Positions 33,471 through 42,043 of a stretch of 64,000 nucleotides of DNA are shown here, one piece after another; positions within the stretch are counted from its first letter, which is position 1, and every line of letters starts with the position of its first letter. The translations under genes and the position numbers were made by a program. Origin of the DNA: Alphaproteobacteria bacterium (GTDB lineage Bacteria; Pseudomonadota; Alphaproteobacteria; Micavibrionales; Micavibrionaceae); NCBI GenBank assembly GCA_021775915.1, contig JAJFGW010000029.1, forward strand, positions 78,404 through 142,403, written 5' to 3'. The notes under the pieces were generated by a model that was not told where the DNA came from, did no database searches, and was given only the letters and a program-made list of their open reading frames with translations.

Positions 33471-34570
33471 AGCTTTCCCTGACCCTTAATCGCTATCTTG
33501 CCCGCAATTATATTTTCAACATGCTGTTTATGCTGTTTGTCCTGTTTGGCATTATCTATCTTTTCGACACGGTCGAACTCTTGCGCCGCGCCGGTAAAAA
33601 AAGCGATGTCCCCTTGTCACTCGTGCTTAAAATGGGACTGCTGAAACTACCCGAAGTCGGGCAAATGCTGTTTCCCTTTGCCATTTTATTCAGCGCTATG
33701 TTTACCTTCTGGCAACTAACAAAACGGCACGAACTGGTTGTCGTGCGCTCCGCCGGATTTTCAGTCTGGCAGTTTCTAGCGCCGATTGTAGGCGTGGCAT
33801 TAATGATTGGCGTCCTCAATGTCACCGTCATAAACCCTGTTGGCGCTATGTTTTTAGCCAAGTTTGAAACGCTGGAAAATAAATATCTTTCAAATAAGAA
33901 AAATTATGTAACCCTGCTCAAAGAAGGGTTATGGCTGCGCCAAATTCAGGAAGAAAGCGACGCACAGGTTATTTTACATGCTGCACATATCAATCTGGAA
34001 GCATGGGAATTTTATGATGTCATGGTTCTGTTTTTTGAAGAAGAAGACCTCTTTGTACGCCGGATTGATGCAAAAAAAGCAAAGCTTGAAGACGGCATGT
34101 GGCTTTTTGAAGAAGCCACAAGCAATTATGCCGGGCAGCGGCAAGCCGAAACGCTGCCGCTCGTCGCTCTTCCAACAGAGTTAACAATGGAAAAGCTGGA
34201 AGAGAGCTTCGCCTCGCCGGAAACCTTATCTTTTTGGAAGCTGCCGGGTTTTATCAAAACCATGGAAACGACAGGCTTTGACGCCACATCAATGAAAATC
34301 CATTTTCAGGCGCTTTTGGCCCAGCCCCTTTTATTTGCCGCCATGGTTTTACTCGCCGCTGCCGTTTCCTTAAGACCGCCTCGTTTAAGCGGCACCATGG
34401 GCCTCATTTCCATAGGTGTTATGATTGGCTTTATTGTATTTTTTATGTCTAGTTTTCTCCAAGCCCTCGGCGCTTCACACCAGATACCTGTGTTTTTAGC
34501 GGCCTGGTCACCGGCTCTGATTACATTCCTGCTGGGCATCGCCGTCATGTTAAATCTAGAAGACGGTTAA
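33467..34570 (+). CDS. lptG: LPS export ABC transporter permease LptG
   Basis: A 367-residue YjgQ-family permease partner of LptF. It begins LNRYLARNYIFNMLFMLFVLFGIIYLFDTVELLRRAGK, followed by KLPEVGQMLFPFAILFSAMFTFWQL and the helix pairs, then a periplasmic jellyroll around residues 140-260, and ends with three helices, the last LAAWSPALITFLLGIAVML. The start overlaps lptF by 4 bases. Confidence 0.93.
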   Translation: MKLSLTLNRYLARNYIFNMLFMLFVLFGIIYLFDTVELLRRAGKKSDVPLSLVLKMGLLKLPEVGQMLFPFAILFSAMFTFWQLTKRHELVVVRSAGFSVWQFLAPIVGVALMIGVLNVTVINPVGAMFLAKFETLENKYLSNKKNYVTLLKEGLWLRQIQEESDAQVILHAAHINLEAWEFYDVMVLFFEEEDLFVRRIDAKKAKLEDGMWLFEEATSNYAGQRQAETLPLVALPTELTMEKLEESFASPETLSFWKLPGFIKTMETTGFDATSMKIHFQALLAQPLLFAAMVLLAAAVSLRPPRLSGTMGLISIGVMIGFIVFFMSSFLQALGASHQIPVFLAAWSPALITFLLGIAVMLNLEDG

Positions 34571-34773
34571 AAAGCATGAATTTATACAGATTCCTGATTG
34601 ACCAAAATCAATAACTCAATAGAGTGTGTAGTTCGTGGAAACATGAATTGTTTCTATTTTTCAGAATGTTGGAAGCGTTTTTTTTAAATAAAAAAATTAA
34701 CCAAGTAGTAATGTCCAGATGTTTTACTCTAACAAGGGTAGTCTCTGAAAAAGGCGCAGAAAGGCCGAAAACC

Positions 34774-35541
34774 ATGATAAAGTACGAAAGAAAACAAAGG
34801 TTTTTAACAATTTGTCTTACGGCATTTTTATGCCTGTCTATGACAAGCTGCGCCAGCCATACGCAAACAGCCGGAGAAATATACGACCCGTTTGAGAATA
34901 TGAACCGGGCCGCCTTCAGTGTAAATGATGCACTAGATCAAGCTCTGGCAAAGCCTGTGGCAAAGGGTTACAAAGCTGTCTTTCCAAAACTGGTACGTAA
35001 CAGCGTGCGTAATTTTTTACGTAACTTAAGAACACCTATCAATCTGGCAAATCAAATCCTGCAAGGCGATATTGAAGGCGCAGCAGGCGATCTTTCCCGT
35101 TTTGCCATGAATACGTCGATAGGAATTGGTGGCCTTTTCGATATTGCTGCTGATACCGGCCTTGAATATGAATATGAAGATTTTGGCCAGACTTTGGCCG
35201 TATGGGGTGTTGATCACGGCCCTTATTTAATGTTGCCGTTTTTCGGCCCCTCCTCCGTTCGTGATGCCACCGGACTTCTGGTTGACACATTTGCTGACCC
35301 CGTTCGTCTGTACCTGCACAACACAGACCAGGAAGAATGGTATTATGCGCGCGTAGCCATGACAGGTATCGACAAAAGGGAAGCGCTACTTGTCGCACTT
35401 GATGACCTAAGGGAAAACTCCTTTGACTATTACGCTGCCGTACGTAGTGCCTATATGCAAAAGCGCGAGGCTATGGTCAATGACGACGACCCTGACAAAA
35501 CAACAGCGCCAAGCATCCCTGATTACGATGACGAAGAATAA
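34774..35541 (+). CDS. mlaA: MlaA/VacJ-family outer-membrane lipoprotein
   Basis: MlaA removes phospholipids from the outer leaflet of the outer membrane. The start at 34774 gives 255 residues with a lipoprotein signal ending LSMTSC (lipidated Cys26). Family motifs are YDPFENMNRAAFSVNDALDQALAKPVAKGY, LRNLRTPINLANQILQGD, DFGQTLAVWGVDHGPYLMLPFFGPSS. The first-ATG frame adds 50 residues without signal character and is rejected. mlaC lies 98 bases downstream, so this is a partial Mla locus; mlaDEFB are not here. Confidence 0.9.
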   Translation: MIKYERKQRFLTICLTAFLCLSMTSCASHTQTAGEIYDPFENMNRAAFSVNDALDQALAKPVAKGYKAVFPKLVRNSVRNFLRNLRTPINLANQILQGDIEGAAGDLSRFAMNTSIGIGGLFDIAADTGLEYEYEDFGQTLAVWGVDHGPYLMLPFFGPSSVRDATGLLVDTFADPVRLYLHNTDQEEWYYARVAMTGIDKREALLVALDDLRENSFDYYAAVRSAYMQKREAMVNDDDPDKTTAPSIPDYDDEE

Positions 35542-35638
35542 CAGTTAAAGAGTTTACTTTTTGTATCTTTATGCCCGGTCTTCCCGAATTAATTGAAAAT
35601 AGGGCATATCGATATTTTGGTAAAAACTGGAAACAATA

Positions 35639-36361
35639 ATGAGTAAGCGGCAATTATTTAAAAACAGCCTTTTCCTTGCATTAGTAACGTATATTGCAGG
35701 AAACTTTTCTGCCTACCCTGCTTATAGTATGCAGCGCGGTTTCCAGATAAGCGCCTCTCAAAAATTTGAACAAAAATCTTGTCTGGCTACCCCCTCCTGT
35801 CGCAGCGAAATAATTCAGATTAACGATACCGGAGATAAAGAAACCGGCACCGGAGCACAGAACTTTATCGAGAGTCTGGCTAACCGAGGCATTGATATTC
35901 TGAGTAACGAAGAAATGAAGGCAGAGAAAAAGAAAGAAGCTTTCCGCAAATTACTTCAAGACAGCTTTGACATGAAAACAATTAGCCGGTTTTCACTGGG
36001 TCGTTACTGGCGCGTATCAACGCCCGAACAGCGCAGGGAATACCAAAATCTTTTTGAAATAATGATTCTTGATGTTTATACGCAAAGATTTTCAGGATAT
36101 GAGGGACAAAAATTTGAAACACGCAGCTTTCGCAGCGACGGACCAAAAGATACAATTGTGGTCTCTTTTCTTGTCCCTAAAGAAGGCCCTGAAATACAAG
36201 TCGAATGGCGTATCAGATACAAAAGAGGCCGCTATAAAGTCATTGATGTCATCGTCGAAGGCGTTAGCATGTCTGTGACCCAGCGCTCTGATTTCTCATC
36301 AGTCATCCAGCGCGGCGGCGGGGATATTCAGGTTCTCCTTACTCATTTAAGTTCACAATAG
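35639..36361 (+). CDS. MlaC-like periplasmic phospholipid-binding protein
   Basis: A 240-residue exported protein of the MlaC/Ttg2D family, which shuttles phospholipid between MlaA and the inner-membrane MlaFEDB complex. The N-terminal signal is SLFLALVTYIAGNFSAYPAYS. The MlaC core includes LLQDSFDMKTISRFSLGRYWRVSTPEQRREY, VVSFLVPKEGPEIQVEWRIR and YKVIDVIVEGVSMSVTQRSDFSSVI. It ends 26 bases from the convergent DotA/TraY cluster. Confidence 0.86.
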   Translation: MSKRQLFKNSLFLALVTYIAGNFSAYPAYSMQRGFQISASQKFEQKSCLATPSCRSEIIQINDTGDKETGTGAQNFIESLANRGIDILSNEEMKAEKKKEAFRKLLQDSFDMKTISRFSLGRYWRVSTPEQRREYQNLFEIMILDVYTQRFSGYEGQKFETRSFRSDGPKDTIVVSFLVPKEGPEIQVEWRIRYKRGRYKVIDVIVEGVSMSVTQRSDFSSVIQRGGGDIQVLLTHLSSQ

Positions 36362-36386
36362 AGTAGTTTTTCATTACCTCACCACA

Positions 36387-39086
36387 CTACGAAGAGCGCA
36401 TGGTAAGCCCCTGCAGACCTGAATTAACAGAACCGAGAGCCATTTGTGATCCCATGAAGGTGTACCGAACAAGGTTTGCCGCCGGATCGCCAGACTGCTC
36501 GCCAAAGGTGGAGACACTGGCCCCTACCCAACGCAAAACATTATTCGGAATAAGGTCCACTAATTTAAAAGACGACATGGCAAGCATATAAACGATAATG
36601 GCATACATAATTGTATGAAAGAGTCTGTCTGCAGAATTTCTTAAATAATCAATACTACCAACCTCCGCGCCAACACCAACGCCAAGACCCGTGTTTGTTA
36701 CGTCTGCTGCTGCCTGCAAGCCCTCTTTACTGCCATCAAAACCCATAACATTTGAAACAACCAGCTGCCAGACTTCGTTCAAAATTTGAACTTGCGCGGC
36801 AAAAATTACAATCCCGGCAAGCATACCAAAAACAATCAAAATCGGCCTGAGAAGAATTTCAAGAATAAGAAAATAACCATTCATAGCCGCGGGCCCGGGC
36901 AAGCCTTCACCATCAATCCGAATATGAGCCAGCGCCCACAAAGGCAATCCCACCATGGCTTCAAATATGCCTTTGATCCAGCCACCGACCGCAAAGAAAA
37001 AATAGATGAAGGGCAAAAACGGCAGAATGTAAAACAGTATAAAACCAATCGACAAACCAATTAACGCCACCTGCCCGGCAAAACTGGAAGCCGCCATAGC
37101 AACACTACCAACCAGATCGCGACCAAGAATATTAGCAATACCACCAACAACACCGGAGCCAAATGAAAAGCCAAGATTTGTTACCGAACTTTCAATAAGG
37201 CTGCGTCCAATACCAATAAGCTGTGCCAAAGGATGAATATCCAGATTGCTCTGCATCTCAAACAAACCGGTCAAACCAAAAATTGATATAATAGAATCTA
37301 TAAAAGTATTACCGGAAGGCTGGACAAGAGACCCCCACCAGAATTGCTGGGCATAATAATAGGCCAGCGCAGGATGTTTATCCCTTTCATTTTCAAACTC
37401 AATCATATTGCCATTGGACAAAGACGGATTAAACCGACCCTGCCCTTCAACAAAATCATTTTGTATACGTCTCTGACTCTTAACATGTTCCATGACTTCG
37501 GGATAAAGGTGCGGTGTTGGTATGCCATAAACAGAAGAAAAAAGCCCGCCCGTATATTCCGCTACTTTCTGATACCACATCGCCGCGCCGGCCCACCCCA
37601 GCTGTGTATAATTATCACGCCACTCTGCAGCAACCTGCGCATCTCTGGCTTCTTCGATTAAATCAGGAATATCCTGATTAAACCAGTCCAGTTCGGCAGC
37701 AATATAATTACTATTAGGCATGACTGCATCGGGCTCTCTTTCAGCCACAGGCATATAGCGCAAAGCAATATTTTCGGCGTAAAAGTCATTTGAAGGGTCT
37801 GTCCACATATCAAAAACAATATCATAATACCCCTCCTGCATACGCAGGGCACCCGGCTGATCAATATCCTTGGTATGGAAGATAATTTCACCGCAAATTG
37901 GCTTCACATGGCCCGTAAAGCGTTTGAAGTTAATGTCATCGACAATACCAAAACGTACAACGATATCACCGTTATTCGCGTTAGCCAGTGCGGCATTAAA
38001 ACCTCCTGCGACAAAAGGTGCGCTCTGCTCACCAAAAACCTGGAAGGCCTCGATCGGTGGCCCTCCTCCAATACCTCTCCGGTTAAGAAGTCTTTCCGAA
38101 TGTTTGCATGTCTGGGCAACAAAGGTAAATTCAATCAGGGTAGTAACAAGCGGTGCATCTGGCCGGGCAACAAGCTCTTCCGGTCCGGCAACCAACTCCC
38201 CAACACGAGTAACGGGCATGGGAAGATAGTCAAGGTCTGTCATAAAGCTCTGCCAGCCGTTCGTCGCAAGGCTCGATCCCCACTTGGCAACCGTCAGCGT
38301 TAAAAGCTGAGCGCCGTTCAATCCATAAGATAGCGGCGTTAGAAGAGCAATGGCAATTACAAGTCTGGTCGGTGCCCACATCCCGTTAAAACGCTTGCCG
38401 AAAGGCGTCCCGCTTTGCGCTGTTTCACCAACAATTGTGACAATCATATACATGAAAATCATAAAACCGATGACAAGAATACCGATATTGTAAAACTCAA
38501 ACAAGGCATGAAGCGCCGTATGAAACTGGGTAGGCCCGATAGAGGCCGGCCCAACAGGAACGCCAGCCGCAACACCCGGCACAAAAGCCAATTGGCATTG
38601 CACGCCGGCATTAATAGCGCATGAATTAAAGATAGGACGGGGAGGGCCAAAACCAAAAGTCAGGTCAAGCATACGAAAAGCCAAATCATATGTCGGGTCT
38701 TGAGTGACAAAGAAAGATGCATAATATGCTGCCGCACCGGCACTGGCAGAAGGGATGAGGAGCCCCCCCAAAAGAAGAGCAAACTGCAAAAATAAAATAG
38801 CGATACCAATCAGCAACGTAAAAAATATAATAATCTGATCAATATTTTCCTTCTTAAATTCCAAATTGCGCCGCGCTTCAAAAACAACATGGCGTATCCC
38901 GTACTTTCCAGCATTTGCCGGATTAAGGTAAGGGTGATCACCAGGAAGCAAGCGCACATTTTTATAAACATAGGCCATATAAAAGGCGATATAAGAAAAC
39001 CCGGACGCAAAGAACGCAATGATACGCGGCAAAATACCCGGAAGCAGGGTATAGCGTAAAATTTGTCCTGTTGTCACATTGCTCAT
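36387..39086 (-). CDS. DotA/TraY-family membrane protein, paralog 1 (last in operon)
   Basis: An 899-residue polytopic protein of the DotA/TraY family, inner-membrane components of type IVB secretion and IncI conjugation systems. The cytoplasmic start (RYTLLPGILPRIIAFFASGFSYIAF, ending NIDQIII) leads to a first helix (about 84-110) with SASAG after it. A second conserved membrane zone has GETAQSGTPFGKRFN (about 220-235). The central region (about 290-640) is periplasmic and variable, with Cys327 and Cys398 (TCKH, CGEI) conserved in all four paralogs. The C-terminal signature FFFAVGGWIKGIFEAMVG lies near 690-708. This is the shortest of the four. Confidence 0.86.
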   Translation of the reverse strand: MSNVTTGQILRYTLLPGILPRIIAFFASGFSYIAFYMAYVYKNVRLLPGDHPYLNPANAGKYGIRHVVFEARRNLEFKKENIDQIIIFFTLLIGIAILFLQFALLLGGLLIPSASAGAAAYYASFFVTQDPTYDLAFRMLDLTFGFGPPRPIFNSCAINAGVQCQLAFVPGVAAGVPVGPASIGPTQFHTALHALFEFYNIGILVIGFMIFMYMIVTIVGETAQSGTPFGKRFNGMWAPTRLVIAIALLTPLSYGLNGAQLLTLTVAKWGSSLATNGWQSFMTDLDYLPMPVTRVGELVAGPEELVARPDAPLVTTLIEFTFVAQTCKHSERLLNRRGIGGGPPIEAFQVFGEQSAPFVAGGFNAALANANNGDIVVRFGIVDDINFKRFTGHVKPICGEIIFHTKDIDQPGALRMQEGYYDIVFDMWTDPSNDFYAENIALRYMPVAEREPDAVMPNSNYIAAELDWFNQDIPDLIEEARDAQVAAEWRDNYTQLGWAGAAMWYQKVAEYTGGLFSSVYGIPTPHLYPEVMEHVKSQRRIQNDFVEGQGRFNPSLSNGNMIEFENERDKHPALAYYYAQQFWWGSLVQPSGNTFIDSIISIFGLTGLFEMQSNLDIHPLAQLIGIGRSLIESSVTNLGFSFGSGVVGGIANILGRDLVGSVAMAASSFAGQVALIGLSIGFILFYILPFLPFIYFFFAVGGWIKGIFEAMVGLPLWALAHIRIDGEGLPGPAAMNGYFLILEILLRPILIVFGMLAGIVIFAAQVQILNEVWQLVVSNVMGFDGSKEGLQAAADVTNTGLGVGVGAEVGSIDYLRNSADRLFHTIMYAIIVYMLAMSSFKLVDLIPNNVLRWVGASVSTFGEQSGDPAANLVRYTFMGSQMALGSVNSGLQGLTMRSS

Positions 39087-39115
39087 TCTCTTTTAACCTT
39101 TCGCATCATGGCCAA

Positions 39116-42010
39116 TTAGTTCGACCGACCAGTCAGTTCGCCCAGCGCCTGCCCACCGGATTTTCCTGCTGCAGAAAGCCCGCCAGCTGCCTGCTTCATC
39201 GGCCCTGAAACCATATTGGCACCGATAAAGCTATTACGGACCAAATTCTGCGCCGTATCACCACTTTGATCACCAAAGCTCGAAACACTGGCACCCATCC
39301 AGCGCAAAACATGATTTGGCACCAAATCAATCAACTTAAATGAAGACATAGCCATCATATAACAAAGAATGGCATACATGATTGTGAAGAAAAACTCATC
39401 TACGGCCCCCCGTAAATATTCTATACTTCCTGTTTCTGCAACGCCTCCTTTTGCCGCTGCGATTCCTCCTGATACATCAACAGAAAAACCGGCCACATTA
39501 GAAACAACAAAAGACCATATCTCATTCAAAATCTGGACCTGAGCGGTAAAAATAGTAAGGCCGGCAATAAAACCAAAGACAATAAGGAGCGGCCTTAAGA
39601 AAATTTCCAGGATCAGGTAATACCCCCCCATAGCCGCATCACCGGGCAACCCCTCACCATCAATACGAATATGTGCGAGCGCCCATAACGGCACACCGAC
39701 CATGGCCTCAAAAACAGCCTTGATCCAGCCGCCAACAGCAAAAAAGAAATAAATAAACGGCAGGAATGGAATAACATAAAATAAGACAAAACCAATCGCC
39801 AGCCCTATCATCGCCACCTGAAAAAAGAAGCTACTGGCTGCGCCTGAAAAACTACCAATTTGGTATTGCTGGAATAAATTTGCAAGACCACCGCCCAAAC
39901 CAGCAGCAACCGAATAACCCAAATTACGGATTGCCGAATCAACAAGCGCTCTACCAATCGCAGAAAGTTGGGCAAGCGGATGAATATTTTGATTTTCCGG
40001 TCTGGTAATCGAAAATAACCCTCCCGTACCGAATATAGTATTGATAGCATCAATATACACGCTACTGCTTTTGCCCCTATCGGCGTAATGGTCGCGCCAT
40101 ATGGTTTCAGCATGGTACATAGCATCGGCAATTTGCTTTTCTGCATCATCTTCTAATTGAGTCTGCCCGTCCGTTCCCCTGTAAAGGCGGTGAGTATTTT
40201 CTCCCGAAACAGCACCATCACTACCGGCTCGTTTTTTACGGGTCTCTTCCATGATAAAAGGATATTTTTTGACTGTCGGCATGGCAAAAACAGCGCTAAC
40301 CAGACCACCATTAAGCTGGGCAATCTTGTTATACCAAACCGCCGCACCGCCCCAGCCAAGTTCTGTTAGTGACTCTGCCCATTCAGGGGAGCCTTGTTGA
40401 TTAACAACAGCCAGGTCTACTTGAAAATTGATATATTCTTCGTAGGCTTCACGCAGGGACGTCAATTCTGCCGGTGTCGGCAAAAGCTCGTCCTTGTCAT
40501 TAAAATATGAAATATGACGGCTGGCCATCTTTTCACCGATTTCATTGAAATTTATAGCAGCGCCCAGCGCAGAAGACCCTGAGGTAATGTCATCCCACAT
40601 TACAAATACAAGCAAATAATATTGCAATAACATAGACAGAGATCCCGGCTCAGTAACAACGCCCCCTCCTACATTAGTATAGGTTTGATCCAGTGATATT
40701 TCACCGCATAAAGGCGCCACACTCCCGTCCCATGTCTGGTATCGATCACCTTCACCCAGATTATCCGCAAATGCGCCAAAACGAACATTAACAGTGCCGC
40801 CGTTAAAATACTCTACGGCATCAGCATACGAAGTATCTAAAAGTCGCACGGGAGCCAAGGTTATATTTTCTGGATTCACCAGCCAGGCATCAATCTCAAC
40901 CGGTGCGCGGCCAATCCTCTCGTGATACATACGCTCATAAGAAATTTTGCACGTTGCCAGAATTGAACCGAATGCCATCAAAGTATTAACAGGGGGCGTA
41001 TCAGGTCTGGCGACAAGCGTGTCTGCAGCACCCAGCAACGTCTCTTCACCAGTTAAGGCATTGTTATAAATAACCCAGCCATTGGTAGCAAAGGCAGACC
41101 CCCATTTCGCCGCATACATTAAAACCCACTGAGCAGAGTTTAAGCCATAGGTAATAGGCACCAATAACCCCATAGCGACAACAAGTCGTACCGGCACCCA
41201 GAGATGGTTGAAGCGGCGACCAAAAGCAGTGCCTGTTTGTGCTGTCTCCGCAGCGACGGCAAAGATAAAATATAAAAAGATGAAAACACCGATCACCAAC
41301 AAGCCGACACTATAAACCTGAAGCATCCCGCGCAAAGCTTCGTGATAGGGCCATGGAAAATTCAGGTTCTGGGTTGCTGTACGAGCATAATCAACATAAT
41401 ACGTCCTGTCCGGTGTTATATCACGACTAGACTGCGCCAGATCAAAACATTCTATACCCTGAACAACACATGTGTAGCCACCGGCGGAATCAGTAAAAAA
41501 GCTCGTATTAATAGCCCCGCCAACACCAGGAATTCCAAACACGCGATCCAGTAAAACAAAAGCGAGATCATGCGTAACAGTTGCTCCCGGATCAGGGCCA
41601 TTCGCATGCCCAATTTTAAAATAAGCGAAGAAATTAAGTGGGCTGCTACTAGGGTAAACACCCGCAGCATGAGCCACCTCCACAAAACCGGAGACAAAAA
41701 GTATAAAAAGCTGCGCCGCCATAAGAATTATACCCAAAATCATCAGGACATAAATCGCAATCTGGTCGATATTCTCCTTTTTAATTTCAAGATGATTACC
41801 GGCTTCAGCAACAACATGACGAATACCAAAACGCCCCATATTGGCAGGGCTTAAATAAGGGTGGCCATCAGGCAACAACCGCACAGCACGATAAGTCTGC
41901 GCCATAAAAAAAGCGACATAGGAAAAACCAGAATAAAACAAATCCTGTATCCGCGGCATGAGCTGCGGAGTCAGGGTATATTTTAAAACTTTTTTTGTTT
42001 CTGCTTTCAT
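39116..42010 (-). CDS. DotA/TraY-family membrane protein, paralog 2
   Basis: A 964-residue paralog, most similar to paralog 3 (nearly identical LKYTLTPQLMPRIQ...FSGFSYVAFFMAQTYRA start). The first helix ends at EVAHAAG, a signal-peptidase-like site. ETAQTGTAFGRRFNHLWVPVRLV forms the second conserved zone. The periplasmic region contains the pair Cys354/Cys435 and GWGGAAVWYNKIAQLNGGL. The C-terminal membrane block (IGFVLFYVIPFLPFIYFFFAVGGWIKAVFEAMVGVP) lies about residues 735-770, followed by DEFFFTIMYAILCYMMAMSSFKLIDLVPNHVLRWMGAS. The gap to paralog 1 is 29 bases. Confidence 0.86.
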   Translation of the reverse strand: MKAETKKVLKYTLTPQLMPRIQDLFYSGFSYVAFFMAQTYRAVRLLPDGHPYLSPANMGRFGIRHVVAEAGNHLEIKKENIDQIAIYVLMILGIILMAAQLFILFVSGFVEVAHAAGVYPSSSPLNFFAYFKIGHANGPDPGATVTHDLAFVLLDRVFGIPGVGGAINTSFFTDSAGGYTCVVQGIECFDLAQSSRDITPDRTYYVDYARTATQNLNFPWPYHEALRGMLQVYSVGLLVIGVFIFLYFIFAVAAETAQTGTAFGRRFNHLWVPVRLVVAMGLLVPITYGLNSAQWVLMYAAKWGSAFATNGWVIYNNALTGEETLLGAADTLVARPDTPPVNTLMAFGSILATCKISYERMYHERIGRAPVEIDAWLVNPENITLAPVRLLDTSYADAVEYFNGGTVNVRFGAFADNLGEGDRYQTWDGSVAPLCGEISLDQTYTNVGGGVVTEPGSLSMLLQYYLLVFVMWDDITSGSSALGAAINFNEIGEKMASRHISYFNDKDELLPTPAELTSLREAYEEYINFQVDLAVVNQQGSPEWAESLTELGWGGAAVWYNKIAQLNGGLVSAVFAMPTVKKYPFIMEETRKKRAGSDGAVSGENTHRLYRGTDGQTQLEDDAEKQIADAMYHAETIWRDHYADRGKSSSVYIDAINTIFGTGGLFSITRPENQNIHPLAQLSAIGRALVDSAIRNLGYSVAAGLGGGLANLFQQYQIGSFSGAASSFFFQVAMIGLAIGFVLFYVIPFLPFIYFFFAVGGWIKAVFEAMVGVPLWALAHIRIDGEGLPGDAAMGGYYLILEIFLRPLLIVFGFIAGLTIFTAQVQILNEIWSFVVSNVAGFSVDVSGGIAAAKGGVAETGSIEYLRGAVDEFFFTIMYAILCYMMAMSSFKLIDLVPNHVLRWMGASVSSFGDQSGDTAQNLVRNSFIGANMVSGPMKQAAGGLSAAGKSGGQALGELTGRSN

Positions 42011-42043
42011 ATTTTATCTTTTATTTGCAACTTTCTTATTATT